Below are positions 22,385 to 35,861 of a DNA stretch of 64,000 nucleotides, in pieces (positions within the stretch are counted from its first letter, which is position 1; each line of letters begins with the position of its first letter). This DNA comes from Faecalicatena sp. Marseille-Q4148 (GTDB taxonomy: Bacteria; Bacillota; Clostridia; Lachnospirales; Lachnospiraceae). The notes under the pieces were generated by a model. That model saw only the letters and a program-made list of their open reading frames with translations. It was not told where the DNA came from and searched no databases. The stretch lies in the NCBI GenBank assembly GCA_018228665.1, contig CP073692.1:2430046-2494045 (forward strand), written 5' to 3'. A program made the position numbers and the translations under genes.

Positions 22385-22975
22385 TTGGATTTTATCACAG
22401 CAGGAGATTATAAAAATTATCTGGCGCGGATGTTTCAATTTGACTGGACGAAAGTATGTCTGATCATGATTGCATCCGCGATTTTCTTTTTATTGATATA
22501 TACAATTACGCAATGGAAGTATTTGAGTTTTCAGGGAATCTGTGTCTGTATGCTTCTTGGTGTTTATATGGGATGTGTAGCAGGAGTAACGCTCTATAAT
22601 CGGACACCAACCGGAGTGCATCGGGCGAATCTGGATCTTTTCTGGTCTTACCGTGCATATTTTGAGACTGGAAGTAAGATTAGGATTGTAGAGGATGTAT
22701 GTAATATTGTGATGCTTGTTCCGTTTGGCATATTAGTTCCAATCTTGTTTAGGTGGGCAAGGAATTTCGCAGTGTTTTTTCTCTGCGATCTTGCATTTAC
22801 AGTGTTTATTGAGGGGATGCAGTATTATACGACGAGAGGCTTATTTGAGCTTGATGACATTTTTAATAATGCGCTTGGCGGTATTGCAGGTTTTCTGATA
22901 TTCTCGATGATATATATGGTTATTCGGGATTGCCGAAGACTTTTCTGTCGAAGACATATGTGCAGAGAATATTAA
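22385..22975 (+). CDS. VanZ-family membrane protein
   Basis: A 196-residue protein with about five membrane helices and the VanZ pattern: a NLDLFWSY region, then EDVCNIVMLVPFGILVP, and finally FIEGMQYYTTRGLFELDDIFNNALGGIAGF. VanZ confers low-level teicoplanin resistance in Enterococcus, but most Firmicutes members have no assigned role. The likely start is TTG 22385, eight bases after AAAGGGA. It stands alone after its own promoter. Confidence 0.88.
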   Translation: MDFITAGDYKNYLARMFQFDWTKVCLIMIASAIFFLLIYTITQWKYLSFQGICVCMLLGVYMGCVAGVTLYNRTPTGVHRANLDLFWSYRAYFETGSKIRIVEDVCNIVMLVPFGILVPILFRWARNFAVFFLCDLAFTVFIEGMQYYTTRGLFELDDIFNNALGGIAGFLIFSMIYMVIRDCRRLFCRRHMCREY

Positions 22976-23090
22976 AAATTATTATAAAAAAGAAATGATT
23001 TTACAGAATTCTTAAATTTTTAAACACTGTTGTAAGTTTATTGAGAATATAGTAAGATGAAGAAAAGATTCAAGGGAGAGGAGGATGCAT

Positions 23091-23525
23091 ATGAATCCGA
23101 TGATTTGGCTGGCGCTTATTATTGTATTGTTAATAATTGAGATTGTGACTCTCGGACTTACAACGATCTGGTTTGCCGGCGGAGCTCTTGTGGCGTGTCT
23201 TGCATCATTTTTTGGAGTGGGACTGGTCGGTCAGGTAATCCTCTTTTTTGCAGTATCGATCATACTTCTTGTACTGACGAGACCGATCGCGTTGAAGCAC
23301 TTTAACGGCGATAGGACAAAGACGAATGTGGATAGCGTTGTTGGTCAGGAAGGGATAGTGACAGAAGCCATTAATTCACTCTATGCAAAGGGAAGAGTAG
23401 AATTGAACGGAATGGAATGGTCTGCAAAAACAGAGACAGATGATAAGATCATTTCAGAGGGAGCTGCTGTAGAAGTTCTAAGAGTAGAGGGTGTAAAATT
23501 GGTTGTCAAAGAGAAAGTGAGGTAG
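23091..23525 (+). CDS. NfeD-like membrane protein with OB-fold domain
   Basis: About 144 residues: two or three membrane helices (about 4-75) followed by a soluble NfeD C-terminal OB-fold (about 85-144, GQEGIVTEAINSLYAKGRVELNG). NfeD proteins act with SPFH proteins in membrane microdomains, and the next gene, three bases on, encodes exactly such a partner. An ATG six bases upstream is in frame but abuts GGAGG; ATG 23091 has the better spacing. Confidence 0.9.
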   Translation: MNPMIWLALIIVLLIIEIVTLGLTTIWFAGGALVACLASFFGVGLVGQVILFFAVSIILLVLTRPIALKHFNGDRTKTNVDSVVGQEGIVTEAINSLYAKGRVELNGMEWSAKTETDDKIISEGAAVEVLRVEGVKLVVKEKVR

Positions 23526-23528
23526 TAT

Positions 23529-24464
23529 ATGGGTATCTTTATGAAAATAATTGGAATTATGTTTTTAGTGTTAATTGTGCTGCTGCTTGTTTCCTGTGTG
23601 AAGATCGTTCAGCAGGCGCAGGCTCTGGTTATAGAGAGACTGGGTGCTTATCAGGCGACATGGAATGTGGGAGTTCATTTTAAAATTCCGATTCTGGAAC
23701 GAGTGGCACGAAAAGTAGACCTGAAGGAACAGGTCGTTGATTTTCCACCGCAGCCGGTTATTACGAAAGATAATGTTACAATGCAGATCGATACGGTTGT
23801 ATTTTATCAGATTACAGATCCGAAGCTGTTCTGCTATGGAGTTGCGAATCCGATTATGGCGATTGAGAATCTGACGGCAACGACACTTCGTAATATTATC
23901 GGTGATCTGGAACTGGATCAGACACTGACTTCGAGAGAGACGATCAACACGAAGATGCGGGCATCACTGGATGTTGCAACAGATCCGTGGGGCATTAAGG
24001 TAAACCGTGTTGAGCTGAAGAATATTATTCCGCCGTCTGCAATCCGTGACGCGATGGAGAAACAGATGAAAGCAGAGCGTGAACGAAGAGAAGCGATTCT
24101 CCGTGCGGAAGGTGAGAAGAAGTCTACCATCCTTGTGGCAGAGGGACATAAGGAATCTGCGATTCTGGACGCTGAGGCTGAGAAACAGGCTGCTATTTTA
24201 AGAGCTGAAGCTGAGAAAGAGAAGATGATTAAGGAAGCAGAAGGTGAGGCGGAAGCAATCTTGAAAGTGCAGCAGGCGAATGCAGACGGTATCCGTTTCC
24301 TGAAAGAAGCAGGAGCAGATGAAGCTGTATTGACGATGAAGAGCCTGGAGGCATTTGCAAAGGCGGCAGACGGAAAGGCAACGAAGATTATCATTCCGTC
24401 CGAGATTCAGGGCATTGCAGGACTTGTACAGTCCATCGCAGAGATTGCAAGAGAAGAAGACTAA
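23529..24464 (+). CDS. SPFH/band 7 (stomatin-like) protein
   Basis: A 311-residue protein with one N-terminal membrane helix (about 5-26), an SPFH domain (about 30-185, including QALVIERLGAYQATWNVGVHFKIP and DQTLTSRETINTKM) and a long charged coiled coil (about 185-250) rich in RAEGEK and EAEGEAEA repeats. It likely forms ring-shaped membrane scaffolds and pairs with the NfeD protein upstream. In E. coli, QmcA with YbbK is the equivalent pair. Exact role is unknown. Confidence 0.92.
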   Translation: MGIFMKIIGIMFLVLIVLLLVSCVKIVQQAQALVIERLGAYQATWNVGVHFKIPILERVARKVDLKEQVVDFPPQPVITKDNVTMQIDTVVFYQITDPKLFCYGVANPIMAIENLTATTLRNIIGDLELDQTLTSRETINTKMRASLDVATDPWGIKVNRVELKNIIPPSAIRDAMEKQMKAERERREAILRAEGEKKSTILVAEGHKESAILDAEAEKQAAILRAEAEKEKMIKEAEGEAEAILKVQQANADGIRFLKEAGADEAVLTMKSLEAFAKAADGKATKIIIPSEIQGIAGLVQSIAEIAREED

Positions 24465-24549
24465 TTAGGAAGATGAGAGGGAAGAACATGCCGAAGGTGT
24501 GCTCTTCTTTCTGTAATTATATCGAAGCAGTTCGAGGAGGAGATTATAT

Positions 24550-26628
24550 ATGAAACCAGTGATTGATCTTACGAAAGAATATGGGCTTGTATTTGACGGC
24601 GGCGGTGCAAGAGGAGCGTATCAGATTGGTGCATGGAAAGCGCTGCGGGAAGCGGGAGTAAAGATTTGTGCTGTCGCAGGAACATCGGTAGGAGCGCTGA
24701 ATGGAGCTATGGTCTGTATGGGAGACCTTGAACTGGCAGAAAATGTCTGGAAGGAAATCCGTTTCTCTCAGGTAATGGACGTGGATGACGAATGGATGCA
24801 GAGATTGTTTGACGGAGAGATCAATTTTGCGGAATTTATTTCGGAAATGAAAAAGACACTGAAAGAAGGCGGAGTAGATATTACTCCGCTGAAGCATCTG
24901 ATTCATGATATTGTCGATGAAAAGAAAATTAGAGAATCCGGGATGGAATTTTGTCTGCTGACATTTTCACTGACAGATATGAAAGAGCTGGATCTGAGTA
25001 TTCGCGATATTCCGGAGGGGCAGTTGGAAGATTTTCTTCTGGCAAGTGCGTATCTTCTTGGGTTTAAGAATGAAAAGCTTCACGGTAAGAAATACATTGA
25101 CGGAGGGGTAATTAATAATGTGCCTCTTGGCTCATTGATCGACAGAGGATACCATAATATTATTGAAGTGCGTATTTACGGACCGGGAAGGGAACCGAAG
25201 ATAAAACTTCCGGAGGATGCTCTTGTACATGAAGTCGCACCGAGAGTACGTCTTGGAAGCATCATTGAATTTGAGAAGCAAAGAAGCCGCCAGAATTTGA
25301 AAATCGGTTATTACGATACACTGAGGATGTTGTATGGACTTCAGGGAAAGATTTACTATATTGAACAATCAGAAAATGAATGTTATTATAAGGAAAAACT
25401 CCATCATATGACGGAAGCTAAGAAGCGGGAGATTGCTTTTATCTTAAAATTGCCGTTCGGATGGGGAGATCAGGAATTGTATATGGGAATGCTGGAAGCA
25501 AGTGCAAAGCTTCTGCGGATTCCGAAGTATGCAGTGTATACAGTAGAGGAGTTGTTAGAGTTGGTAAAAAAAGCATATATGCAGGAGAGAGAGAAGCAGG
25601 AGTTTCCGGAATTTGTAGAGCAGGTTGCAGGCAGACAGAATGATATCTGTCTGAAAGGAAGAAATTTCCTGACACTGAAAGATTTTACAAAAGAAGAGAT
25701 TATTTATTTGCTGGATCTGGCAGCAGATTTGAAAGAGAAGAAACATAATGGTATTCCGGTAGATTATTTCCGGGGAAAGAATGTTGCATTAATCTTTGAA
25801 AAAACAAGTACAAGAACAAGATGTTCTTTTGAGATTGCAGCCAGTGATCTGGGAATGGGAAGTACTTATCTGGATCCGACGGTTTCTCAGATTGGTAAGA
25901 AAGAGAGCATTAAGGATACAGCCCGCGTTCTTGGAAGGATGTATGACGGAATTGAATATCGGGGATATGGACAGGAGATTGTGGAAGAGCTTGCAAAATA
26001 TGCAGGAATCCCAGTGTGGAACGGTCTGACAAATGAATATCATCCGACACAGATGCTGGCAGATCTTCTGACAATCCGGGAACATTTTGGAACATTGGAA
26101 GGAATTAAGTTCGCATATCTTGGAGACGCCCGCTATAATATGGGGAATTCGCTTATGATTGCATGCAGTAAAATGGGAATGCACTTTGTAGCATGTGCGC
26201 CGAAGAAATATTTTCCAAATGAAGAGCTTGTAAAAGAATGTGAAGCGTACGCGGCTGAAAGTGGCGGAAGTATTACGTTGACAGACGATGTGTGGGAAGG
26301 CACAAAAGGAGCGAATGTCATTGCCACGGATGTATGGGTATCTATGGGAGAACCGGATCGCGTATGGAAAGAGCGAATCAATGATCTGACACCGTATAAA
26401 GTGACAGCAGATATTATGAAAAATGCGGGAGAGGGAGCTGTTTTCTTACATTGCCTTCCGGCATTCCACGATCTGGACACACAAATCGGACGTGAAATCG
26501 GGGCAAAGTTTGGCCTGACAGAGATGGAAGTGACAGATGAAGTGTTTGAAGCGGATTATTCACTTGTATTTGATGAGGCAGAGAACCGTATGCATACGAT
26601 TAAAGCTGTTATGGCGGCAACATTGTAG
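24550..26628 (+). CDS. Fusion protein: patatin-like phospholipase + ornithine carbamoyltransferase
   Basis: One uninterrupted 692-codon frame. Residues ~10-300 form a patatin domain: oxyanion loop GGGARGAYQ, catalytic Ser46 in GTSVG, and Asp184 in [10 protein letters not shown], so the Ser-Asp dyad is intact. After a ~60-residue helical linker, residues ~366-692 form a full ornithine carbamoyltransferase: STRTR (420-424, carbamoyl phosphate), HPTQ, and HCLPAFHD (His634, Cys635), ending [15 protein letters not shown] like stand-alone enzymes. The OTC part makes citrulline from ornithine and carbamoyl phosphate or runs in reverse. No in-frame Met with a ribosome binding site exists at the junction, so separate translation is unlikely. 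GAGGAGGAG precedes ATG 24550. Confidence 0.9.
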   Translation: MKPVIDLTKEYGLVFDGGGARGAYQIGAWKALREAGVKICAVAGTSVGALNGAMVCMGDLELAENVWKEIRFSQVMDVDDEWMQRLFDGEINFAEFISEMKKTLKEGGVDITPLKHLIHDIVDEKKIRESGMEFCLLTFSLTDMKELDLSIRDIPEGQLEDFLLASAYLLGFKNEKLHGKKYIDGGVINNVPLGSLIDRGYHNIIEVRIYGPGREPKIKLPEDALVHEVAPRVRLGSIIEFEKQRSRQNLKIGYYDTLRMLYGLQGKIYYIEQSENECYYKEKLHHMTEAKKREIAFILKLPFGWGDQELYMGMLEASAKLLRIPKYAVYTVEELLELVKKAYMQEREKQEFPEFVEQVAGRQNDICLKGRNFLTLKDFTKEEIIYLLDLAADLKEKKHNGIPVDYFRGKNVALIFEKTSTRTRCSFEIAASDLGMGSTYLDPTVSQIGKKESIKDTARVLGRMYDGIEYRGYGQEIVEELAKYAGIPVWNGLTNEYHPTQMLADLLTIREHFGTLEGIKFAYLGDARYNMGNSLMIACSKMGMHFVACAPKKYFPNEELVKECEAYAAESGGSITLTDDVWEGTKGANVIATDVWVSMGEPDRVWKERINDLTPYKVTADIMKNAGEGAVFLHCLPAFHDLDTQIGREIGAKFGLTEMEVTDEVFEADYSLVFDEAENRMHTIKAVMAATL

Positions 26629-26681
26629 AAAATAAAAATCTGTTGAAGATAAATTAAAAAAGCGGAAAGGGAATATGATCC

Positions 26682-27026
26682 ATGTATGATGAGAAAGTGG
26701 TGCTTTGCGGAGCGAATGCTTATGAGCAGAAATATTATCTGAACCCGGATTTTGACAGACTTCCGGAGCAGATACAGAATGAATTGAAAATTATGTGTGT
26801 GCTTTACACAGAAGATGTGGGAGGAATTCTGACACTTGTATTTGAAGAGGATGGAGAACTGTGCTTTGAGGTGACAAGCGAAGAATTTGATCCAATGTTT
26901 GATGAGATCGGAAGTCGGTTGAAGATTAAAGAATTGCAGCGGACAAAACGTGAACTTCTGGAAGGACTGCAGATGTATTATCGGATTTTCTTTTTGGGAG
27001 AGGACATTCCGGAGCTGGATGAATAG
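26682..27026 (+). CDS. Conserved hypothetical protein, 114 residues
   Basis: A small acidic soluble protein with a VVLCGANAYEQKYYLNPDF start and a helical C-terminus. It resembles a small uncharacterised family seen in Lachnospiraceae (possibly DUF6145; from memory, not confirmed). No catalytic motif is visible. It sits between the patatin-OTC gene and dusB in the same orientation, 22 bases before dusB, so it may be co-transcribed with dusB. GCGGAAAGGGA precedes the start. Confidence 0.7.
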   Translation: MYDEKVVLCGANAYEQKYYLNPDFDRLPEQIQNELKIMCVLYTEDVGGILTLVFEEDGELCFEVTSEEFDPMFDEIGSRLKIKELQRTKRELLEGLQMYYRIFFLGEDIPELDE

Positions 27027-27048
27027 AATGTAAAGGAATAGGAATTTG

Positions 27049-28050
27049 ATGAGACAACTAACAATAGGAAATGTAACACTGGAAAATTCATATATACTGG
27101 CGCCAATGGCAGGGGTAACAGACCTGCCATTCCGCTTGCTCTGTAAAGAACAGGGAGCAGGACTGCTCTGTATGGAAATGGTCAGCGCCAAAGCGGTACA
27201 GTATGAGAACCGCAATACATATGCACTTTTGAAAATCCATCCGGATGAGATGCCGGTATCACTGCAGTTATTTGGTTCAGAGCCGGATACGATCAGTGAG
27301 GTGGCAAAACGTTTGGAGGAACTTCCATTTTCCATATTGGATATTAATATGGGATGTCCGGTGCCGAAGATTGTTAAGAATGGAGAAGGCTCTGCGCTTA
27401 TGCTTCAGCCAAAGTTAGTGGAAGAAATTGTAACAAAGACAGTAAAAGCAATTCGGAAACCGGTTACGGTTAAAATTCGGAAGGGATTTGATGACGAGCA
27501 TATTAATGCGGTAGAAATTGCTAAGATTGTTGAGGCATCCGGAGGAGCGGCTGTGGCAGTTCACGGAAGAACAAGAGAGCAGTATTATTCCGGTCAGGCT
27601 GATTGGGATATTATCCGCAAAGTAAAAGAAGCAGTGAGTATTCCGGTGATTGGGAACGGAGATGTTACATCGCCTCAGAAAGCAGAAGAAATGCGGCGTC
27701 AGACGGGGTGTGACGGCATCATGGTTGGCCGTGGAGTGCAGGGGAATCCGTGGATTTTCCGTGAACTTGTGCAGTATGAAGAAACGGGAGTGATTCCTAA
27801 ACGCCCGACTGCAGGAGAGATACGGAATATGATGCTTCGGCATGCGCGTATGCAGATGGAAGAGAAGGGAGATCATCTCGGAATTCTGGAGATGAGAAAA
27901 CATGTTGCGTGGTATACGACAGGTCTTCCAAATGCAGCGAAACTGCGAAATGAGATCAATCAGACAGAAAGCTATGAAGAATTAGAAAGACTGCTGACAG
28001 AGAGGATTCCTGACAGATATCCGGAGAGAAATCAGGAAAGTGGTGTGTAA
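27049..28050 (+). CDS. dusB: tRNA dihydrouridine synthase, DusB family
   Basis: A 333-residue FMN-dependent TIM barrel plus helical tRNA-binding domain. Signatures: LAPMAGVTDLPFR (FMN site), INMGCPVPKIVKNGEGSALM with the catalytic Cys in GCP, AVHGRTREQYYSG, and PVIGNGDVTSP. It reduces uridine to dihydrouridine in the tRNA D-loop using NADPH. A TTG one codon upstream is possible; ATG 27049 follows AAAGGA. Confidence 0.95.
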   Translation: MRQLTIGNVTLENSYILAPMAGVTDLPFRLLCKEQGAGLLCMEMVSAKAVQYENRNTYALLKIHPDEMPVSLQLFGSEPDTISEVAKRLEELPFSILDINMGCPVPKIVKNGEGSALMLQPKLVEEIVTKTVKAIRKPVTVKIRKGFDDEHINAVEIAKIVEASGGAAVAVHGRTREQYYSGQADWDIIRKVKEAVSIPVIGNGDVTSPQKAEEMRRQTGCDGIMVGRGVQGNPWIFRELVQYEETGVIPKRPTAGEIRNMMLRHARMQMEEKGDHLGILEMRKHVAWYTTGLPNAAKLRNEINQTESYEELERLLTERIPDRYPERNQESGV

Positions 28051-28095
28051 AAAAATATATTTTGAACAGCCGCCGGAAAAGACTGTTTGAATCGC

Positions 28096-28124
28096 TTGAC
28101 AACAGTAATGTGATGCGGTATAAT
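28096..28124 (+). promoter_or_regulatory. Consensus sigma-A promoter of greA-lysS
   Basis: A perfect TTGACA, 17-base spacer and perfect TATAAT, followed by a ~120-base leader before greA. The leader has a possible long-range pairing of CGGGAGT with ACTCCGG around a T run, but no riboswitch that I recognise. Confidence 0.9.
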
Positions 28125-28249
28125 ACCAAGACTGCGGGAGTCCAACTTTTTTTATAAAATGTACTCCGGTATAAAAATGATCATAAACATGCTTATTTAT
28201 AGAAGCAATCAAAGATAGACAGGTAGCATGGTAGGAGGAAGAATCAATT

Positions 28250-28732
28250 ATGGAAGAAAAGAAAACACTGCTTACTTACACAGGATTAAAGAAATTGGAA
28301 GATGAACTGGAGAACTTAAAAGTTGTCAAGAGAAAAGAAGTAGCAGGAAAGATTAAAGAAGCAAGAGAGCAGGGAGATTTATCTGAGAATGCAGAGTATG
28401 ATGCAGCGAAAGATGAACAGAGAGATATCGAAGCCCGTATCGAAGAACTTGAAAAAATCTTAAAGAATGCAGAAGTTGTTGTAGAAGATGAAGTTGATCT
28501 TGAAAAGATTAACATCGGATGCACAGTTCATGTATACGATTGTGAATTTGAAGAAGAATTGGAATTTAAAATCGTTGGATCTACAGAGGCGAACAGCCTT
28601 CAGGGAAAGATTTCCAATGAATCGCCGGTAGGAAAAGCGCTTCTTGGCCATGTTGTCGGAGATACTGTAACAGTGGAGACACAGGCAGGCGTAATGGAAT
28701 ACAAAGTGTTAAGAATTGAAAGAACAGCGTAA
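28250..28732 (+). CDS. greA: Transcription elongation factor GreA
   Basis: A 160-residue Gre factor: N-terminal antiparallel coiled coil (about 1-80) with the acidic tip in [20 protein letters not shown], and a C-terminal FKBP-like domain. It enters the secondary channel of RNA polymerase and stimulates cleavage of backtracked RNA. GTAGGAGGAAG precedes ATG 28250. It is followed 22 bases later by lysS. Confidence 0.97.
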   Translation: MEEKKTLLTYTGLKKLEDELENLKVVKRKEVAGKIKEAREQGDLSENAEYDAAKDEQRDIEARIEELEKILKNAEVVVEDEVDLEKINIGCTVHVYDCEFEEELEFKIVGSTEANSLQGKISNESPVGKALLGHVVGDTVTVETQAGVMEYKVLRIERTA

Positions 28733-28754
28733 AGCAAGCGAAGGAGTGAAAAAC

Positions 28755-30731
28755 GTGGGAGAACAGAAGAACGTACAGGAACCGGATTTAAACCAGTTAA
28801 GAAAGGTGCGCCGTGAGAAACTTACAGAATTACAGAACAGCGGCAAAGATCCATTTGTAATTACAAAATACGATGTGACACACCACAGCACAGAGATCAA
28901 AGATCATTTTGATGAGATGGAAGGTAAGGTTGTATCTATTGCAGGACGTATGATGTCTAAACGTGTTATGGGAAAAGCTTCTTTCTGTAATGTACAGGAC
29001 TTACAGGGTAATATTCAGTCTTATGTTGCAAGAGATAATGTGGGAGAAGATGTTTATAAAGACTTCAAGAAGATGGATATCGGAGATATTATCGGTATCA
29101 AAGGCGAAGTGTTCCGCACAAAGATGGGAGAGATTTCCATTCATGCTACAGAGGTGACTTTATTATCTAAGAGCCTTCAGATTCTTCCTGAGAAATTCCA
29201 CGGGCTGACTAATACAGATATTCGCTATCGTCAGAGATATGTGGATCTGATCATGAATCCGGATGTAAAAGAGACATTTATCAAACGTTCTAAGATTTTA
29301 AGCGCAATCAGAAAATATCTGGACGGACAGGGATTCATGGAAGTTGAGACACCGATGCTTGTGGCAAATGCAGGCGGCGCTGCGGCAAGACCGTTTGAGA
29401 CACATTTCAATGCGCTGAATGAAGATCTGAAGCTTCGCATTTCTCTTGAACTTTATTTAAAGAGACTGATCGTTGGCGGAATGGAACGAGTTTACGAGAT
29501 CGGACGTGTATTCCGTAATGAAGGCCTTGATACAAGACATAATCCGGAATTTACATTGATGGAATTATACCAGGCATATACAGATTATAACGGTATGATG
29601 GATCTGACAGAGAATCTGTACCGCTATGTAGCACAGGAAGTTCTTGGCACAACAAAGATCACATATAATGGTATTGAGATGGATCTTGGCAAACCATTTG
29701 AAAGAATCACAATGGTAGATGCGGTTAAGAAATATGCAGGTGTTGACTGGAATGAAGTTCACACATTGAAAGAGGCAAGAGCACTTGCAAAAGAACATCA
29801 TGTTGAATATGAAGAGCGTCACAAAAAAGGTGATATTCTTGCTCTGTTCTTTGAAGAATTTGCAGAAGAACATCTGATTCAGCCGACATTTGTAACAGAT
29901 CATCCGATTGAGATTTCTCCGCTTACAAAGAAAAAACCGGAGAATCCGGAATATACAGAGCGTTTCGAATTCTTTATGAATGGTTGGGAAATGGCAAATG
30001 CTTATTCAGAGTTAAATGACCCAATCGACCAGAGAGCACGTTTCAAAGCACAGGAAGAATTACTGGCTCAGGGAGACGATGAAGCGAATACAACAGATGA
30101 AGATTTCATGAATGCGCTTGAGATCGGTATGCCGCCAACAGGAGGTATCGGATTCGGTATTGATAGAATGTGTATGCTTCTGACAGACAGCGCAGCAATC
30201 AGAGATGTATTGCTCTTCCCAACAATGAAGTCACAGGGCGCTGCGAAAAACGAAGCAAACAACGCTGCACAGAAAGCTTCAGCAGAGACAGCTGTAAAGG
30301 CAGAAGAAACAAAAGCAGCAGCTGCAGAAGAGGCAGCTCCGGCGAAAGTAGAGATTGATTTCTCTAATGTAGAAGTAGAACCATTATTTGAAGATATGGT
30401 TGATTTCGATACATTCAGCAAATCAGATTTCCGTGCTGTAAAAGTAAAAGAATGTGAAGCAGTTCCGAAGAGTAAGAAACTTCTGAAGTTCCTTCTCGAC
30501 GATGGTTCAGGCACAGACCGTGTGATTTTAAGCGGTATTCACGATTACTATGAGCCGGAAGAGTTAGTTGGAAAGACATTACTTGCAATCACAAACCTTC
30601 CACCACGTAAGATGATGGGAATTGATTCCTGCGGTATGATCATCTCCGCTACACACCTTGTAGAAGGAAGAGAAGGACTGAATGTTCTGATTCTGGATGA
30701 CAAGATTCCGGCAGGAGCGAAACTGTATTAA
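28755..30731 (+). CDS. lysS: Lysyl-tRNA synthetase (class II) with C-terminal tRNA-binding domain
   Basis: A 658-residue fusion. Residues ~1-490 are a class II LysRS: OB anticodon-binding domain, motif 1, motif 2 ([17 protein letters not shown]) and motif 3 ([14 protein letters not shown]). An Ala/Glu-rich linker (about 505-545) leads to a ~110-residue Arc1p/MetRS-type tRNA-binding OB domain (from about 550, [15 protein letters not shown], ending [11 protein letters not shown]). Such tails are usual in MetRS and known in some Clostridial LysRS. GTG 28755 follows GAAGGAG. The last 132 bases are repeated at 38591. Confidence 0.96.
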   Translation: MGEQKNVQEPDLNQLRKVRREKLTELQNSGKDPFVITKYDVTHHSTEIKDHFDEMEGKVVSIAGRMMSKRVMGKASFCNVQDLQGNIQSYVARDNVGEDVYKDFKKMDIGDIIGIKGEVFRTKMGEISIHATEVTLLSKSLQILPEKFHGLTNTDIRYRQRYVDLIMNPDVKETFIKRSKILSAIRKYLDGQGFMEVETPMLVANAGGAAARPFETHFNALNEDLKLRISLELYLKRLIVGGMERVYEIGRVFRNEGLDTRHNPEFTLMELYQAYTDYNGMMDLTENLYRYVAQEVLGTTKITYNGIEMDLGKPFERITMVDAVKKYAGVDWNEVHTLKEARALAKEHHVEYEERHKKGDILALFFEEFAEEHLIQPTFVTDHPIEISPLTKKKPENPEYTERFEFFMNGWEMANAYSELNDPIDQRARFKAQEELLAQGDDEANTTDEDFMNALEIGMPPTGGIGFGIDRMCMLLTDSAAIRDVLLFPTMKSQGAAKNEANNAAQKASAETAVKAEETKAAAAEEAAPAKVEIDFSNVEVEPLFEDMVDFDTFSKSDFRAVKVKECEAVPKSKKLLKFLLDDGSGTDRVILSGIHDYYEPEELVGKTLLAITNLPPRKMMGIDSCGMIISATHLVEGREGLNVLILDDKIPAGAKLY

Positions 30732-30740
30732 GAAAGTAAA
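30600..30740 (+). repeat. Direct repeat copy 1: 3' end of lysS
   Basis: This copy is the functional lysS end plus nine bases. It aligns with 38591-38731 with about five substitutions over 141 bases, three of them at the last codons (AAACTGTATTAA here, AAGTTGTACTAA there). The two copies bracket about 7.9 kb. Confidence 0.92.
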
Positions 30741-30854
30741 ACTACTCCAACAATATGGATTGTTGAGGGCACTTACTCATGGAAGCTATGAATAAGATTA
30801 AAGAAGAACTTGTAGTTAGTTGATTTTTTATTACAAATTACTAGCTTAATGACA

Positions 30855-30912
30855 ATATGAAAAAAAGCACTGATTCACTTAGAAGTGAGATTACAGTGCT
30901 TTTTTTCATATA
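30855..30912. terminator. Bidirectional terminator between lysS and the beta-glucoside operon
   Basis: ATGAAAAAAAGCACTG and CAGTGCTTTTTTTCAT flank an inner TTCACTT/AAGTGAG hairpin. T runs on both strands would end lysS (+) and the GH1 gene (-). Confidence 0.88.
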
Positions 30913-30979
30913 ATAATAAGCAATAATAGGATAAAAGGTCAAACCTTCGTGTTTAGATTTCTATTTTCCAATATGGAGA

Positions 30980-34296
<3,317 letters not shown>

Positions 34297-34440
34297 AATA
34301 ATTGCTCCTTTCGCTTTTTAGCACCGGTTGCTATCTGATTCTGATTATATCGTATATGTAAAAAAAAACCATAGATTTGGAGCTTTCTGGAATATGTACA
34401 CACGATAGAAATTTGTTTCATGAGAGAAACAGGGTGTATC

Positions 34441-35166
34441 TTAGTAGATTCGTCTTCCAAGCGTTTCCAATAAATATATTACAGGTACCTGAGTCGTGAT
34501 ATTATATTCATTTTGTACAAGCCGTCTGCTGATATAGTATGTTAAATGAAAATCGGACATTTTAGCTAATGTACAAGATTCTTTATTCGTAATACTCAGT
34601 AGTTTGCAATTATGATGACGAAATCGCTCTGCTTGCTTAATAATCTGTTCAGTTTCACCGGATTCTGACAGGGCAATTACAAGTGCGGACTCCATGTCAT
34701 GTCCAATTGGGTAATAAGGGTCTTCGATATATTGACTGAATTTTCCGAGATTAGAAAAATAGCGGGCACCATATTTGCCTAATATTCCGGAAGTACCGAT
34801 TCCAATGAATATTAACTGCTTTGCGTTGGCAATTGCTTCAGCGGTTTTTTGAATGAGCTGTTCATACTCGGTGGAAGTCACCATATGGAAAAAACGCATG
34901 ATTTCATCAATGCCATCATCGTTAAGTTTTACATTACTATGAACCTTTTCTTCTTTTAGAAAAATTTTAAGCTGTGCCTTAAATTCTGAATATCCATCAC
35001 AGCCATTTTTTTTGCAAAAGCGAACAATGGTTGAAGTAGATACATGCACAGCATCCGCTAATTCGCGAATTGTCATGTATTTGATTTCATTTTTATGGCT
35101 TAATATGTATTTATAAACGATTAATTCTAAATCATTGAATGATTGAACTGTTTCATAATTAAACAT
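34441..35166 (-). CDS. MurR/RpiR-family sugar-phosphate regulator
   Basis: A 241-residue protein: N-terminal HTH_6 (about 1-77, with VSTSTIVRFCKKNGCDGYSEFK) and C-terminal SIS sugar-phosphate domain (about 105-235, IFIGIGTSGILGKYGARYFSNLG). Such regulators sense phosphosugars; by position it controls the PTS-GH1 pair 145 bases downstream. Its start overlaps the TetR gene stop by eight bases, so both are made from one minus-strand message. Confidence 0.93.
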   Translation of the reverse strand: MFNYETVQSFNDLELIVYKYILSHKNEIKYMTIRELADAVHVSTSTIVRFCKKNGCDGYSEFKAQLKIFLKEEKVHSNVKLNDDGIDEIMRFFHMVTSTEYEQLIQKTAEAIANAKQLIFIGIGTSGILGKYGARYFSNLGKFSQYIEDPYYPIGHDMESALVIALSESGETEQIIKQAERFRHHNCKLLSITNKESCTLAKMSDFHLTYYISRRLVQNEYNITTQVPVIYLLETLGRRIY

Positions 35167-35734
35167 TGTCAGAGTCCTCCTCTCTTGTTGTAAGTGTAAA
35201 TATTTTCCCAGAAGCCATATTTTCAGTCATATTACCTATGACTTCAACAGGAATATTCATACCGTTTTTATACCAATGAATTAATATTTGTGATAGTGCA
35301 CCTGCCATATAGCATACAGAGTAGTCAGGATATGCTTCAGTGTCATTGATTTTTTTAAATAATTCGATTTTGGGTAAATAGTGTTCAAATTCCTGTTCTA
35401 ATAAATAAGCCATATTGTTATCTATCAGAATCGAAATAAAATTTTCATGTTCTTGAAAAAATTCAAAAAAGGAGCAACATAATTTCGAGAGAGTCATATC
35501 GAGAAAATAATTACATTGTTCCTCAAATTCTGAAAATAAATCGCTAAACAGATATTCTATTACTTCATCTTTCGACTCGAAAATCTGATAAAAAGTTTGC
35601 CTCGACAAATCTGCTTCCCGGCAGATATTTTTTATTGTTATATCTGTATATCTTTCCTTTTTGAGGAGTGTGAGCAACGCTTCTGTGATACAAGCCCTAG
35701 ATCTCAGTGCAGATGGATTCGTTCCGTGATACAT
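35159..35734 (-). CDS. TetR/AcrR-family transcriptional regulator
   Basis: A 191-residue protein with an N-terminal TetR HTH (about 10-60: ITEALLTLLKKERYTDITIKN, then READLSRQTFYQIFESKDEV) and a C-terminal all-helical ligand domain. The longer frame to 35863 is rejected because it crosses the promoter; ATG 35734 has GGAG nine bases before it. Its promoter reads TTGACA, 17-base spacer, TATAGT on the minus strand, and the TTGACA lies within the palindrome at 35836-35847, suggesting autorepression. It diverges from the terpene-cyclase-like gene. Confidence 0.9.
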   Translation of the reverse strand: MYHGTNPSALRSRACITEALLTLLKKERYTDITIKNICREADLSRQTFYQIFESKDEVIEYLFSDLFSEFEEQCNYFLDMTLSKLCCSFFEFFQEHENFISILIDNNMAYLLEQEFEHYLPKIELFKKINDTEAYPDYSVCYMAGALSQILIHWYKNGMNIPVEVIGNMTENMASGKIFTLTTREEDSDNV

Positions 35735-35835
35735 ATAATAAGTCTCCATAAAAGACTGACAGAAATGGATATCTGTATGTCTTATTGAAATAGTATTGAC
35801 GAGTAGTCTGTTTTTCTTTACTATACCTATAATAC

Positions 35836-35847
35836 TGACACGTGTCA
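35836..35847. promoter_or_regulatory. Palindromic operator TGACACGTGTCA
   Basis: A perfect 12-bp palindrome between the divergent genes. It overlaps the -35 of the TetR gene (minus strand) and lies just downstream of a TATAAT (35828-35833) and directly before the AAGGAGG of the membrane gene. One dimer could therefore repress both directions. Confidence 0.75.
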
Positions 35848-35861
35848 AGGAGGCGCTTATC

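Noticed and set aside
23918..24394. 158-codon open frame on the minus strand inside the SPFH gene
   Set aside because: It is the mirror of the repetitive Glu/Ala/Lys coiled-coil coding sequence, Ser/Ala/Phe-rich with no ribosome binding site. Not a gene.
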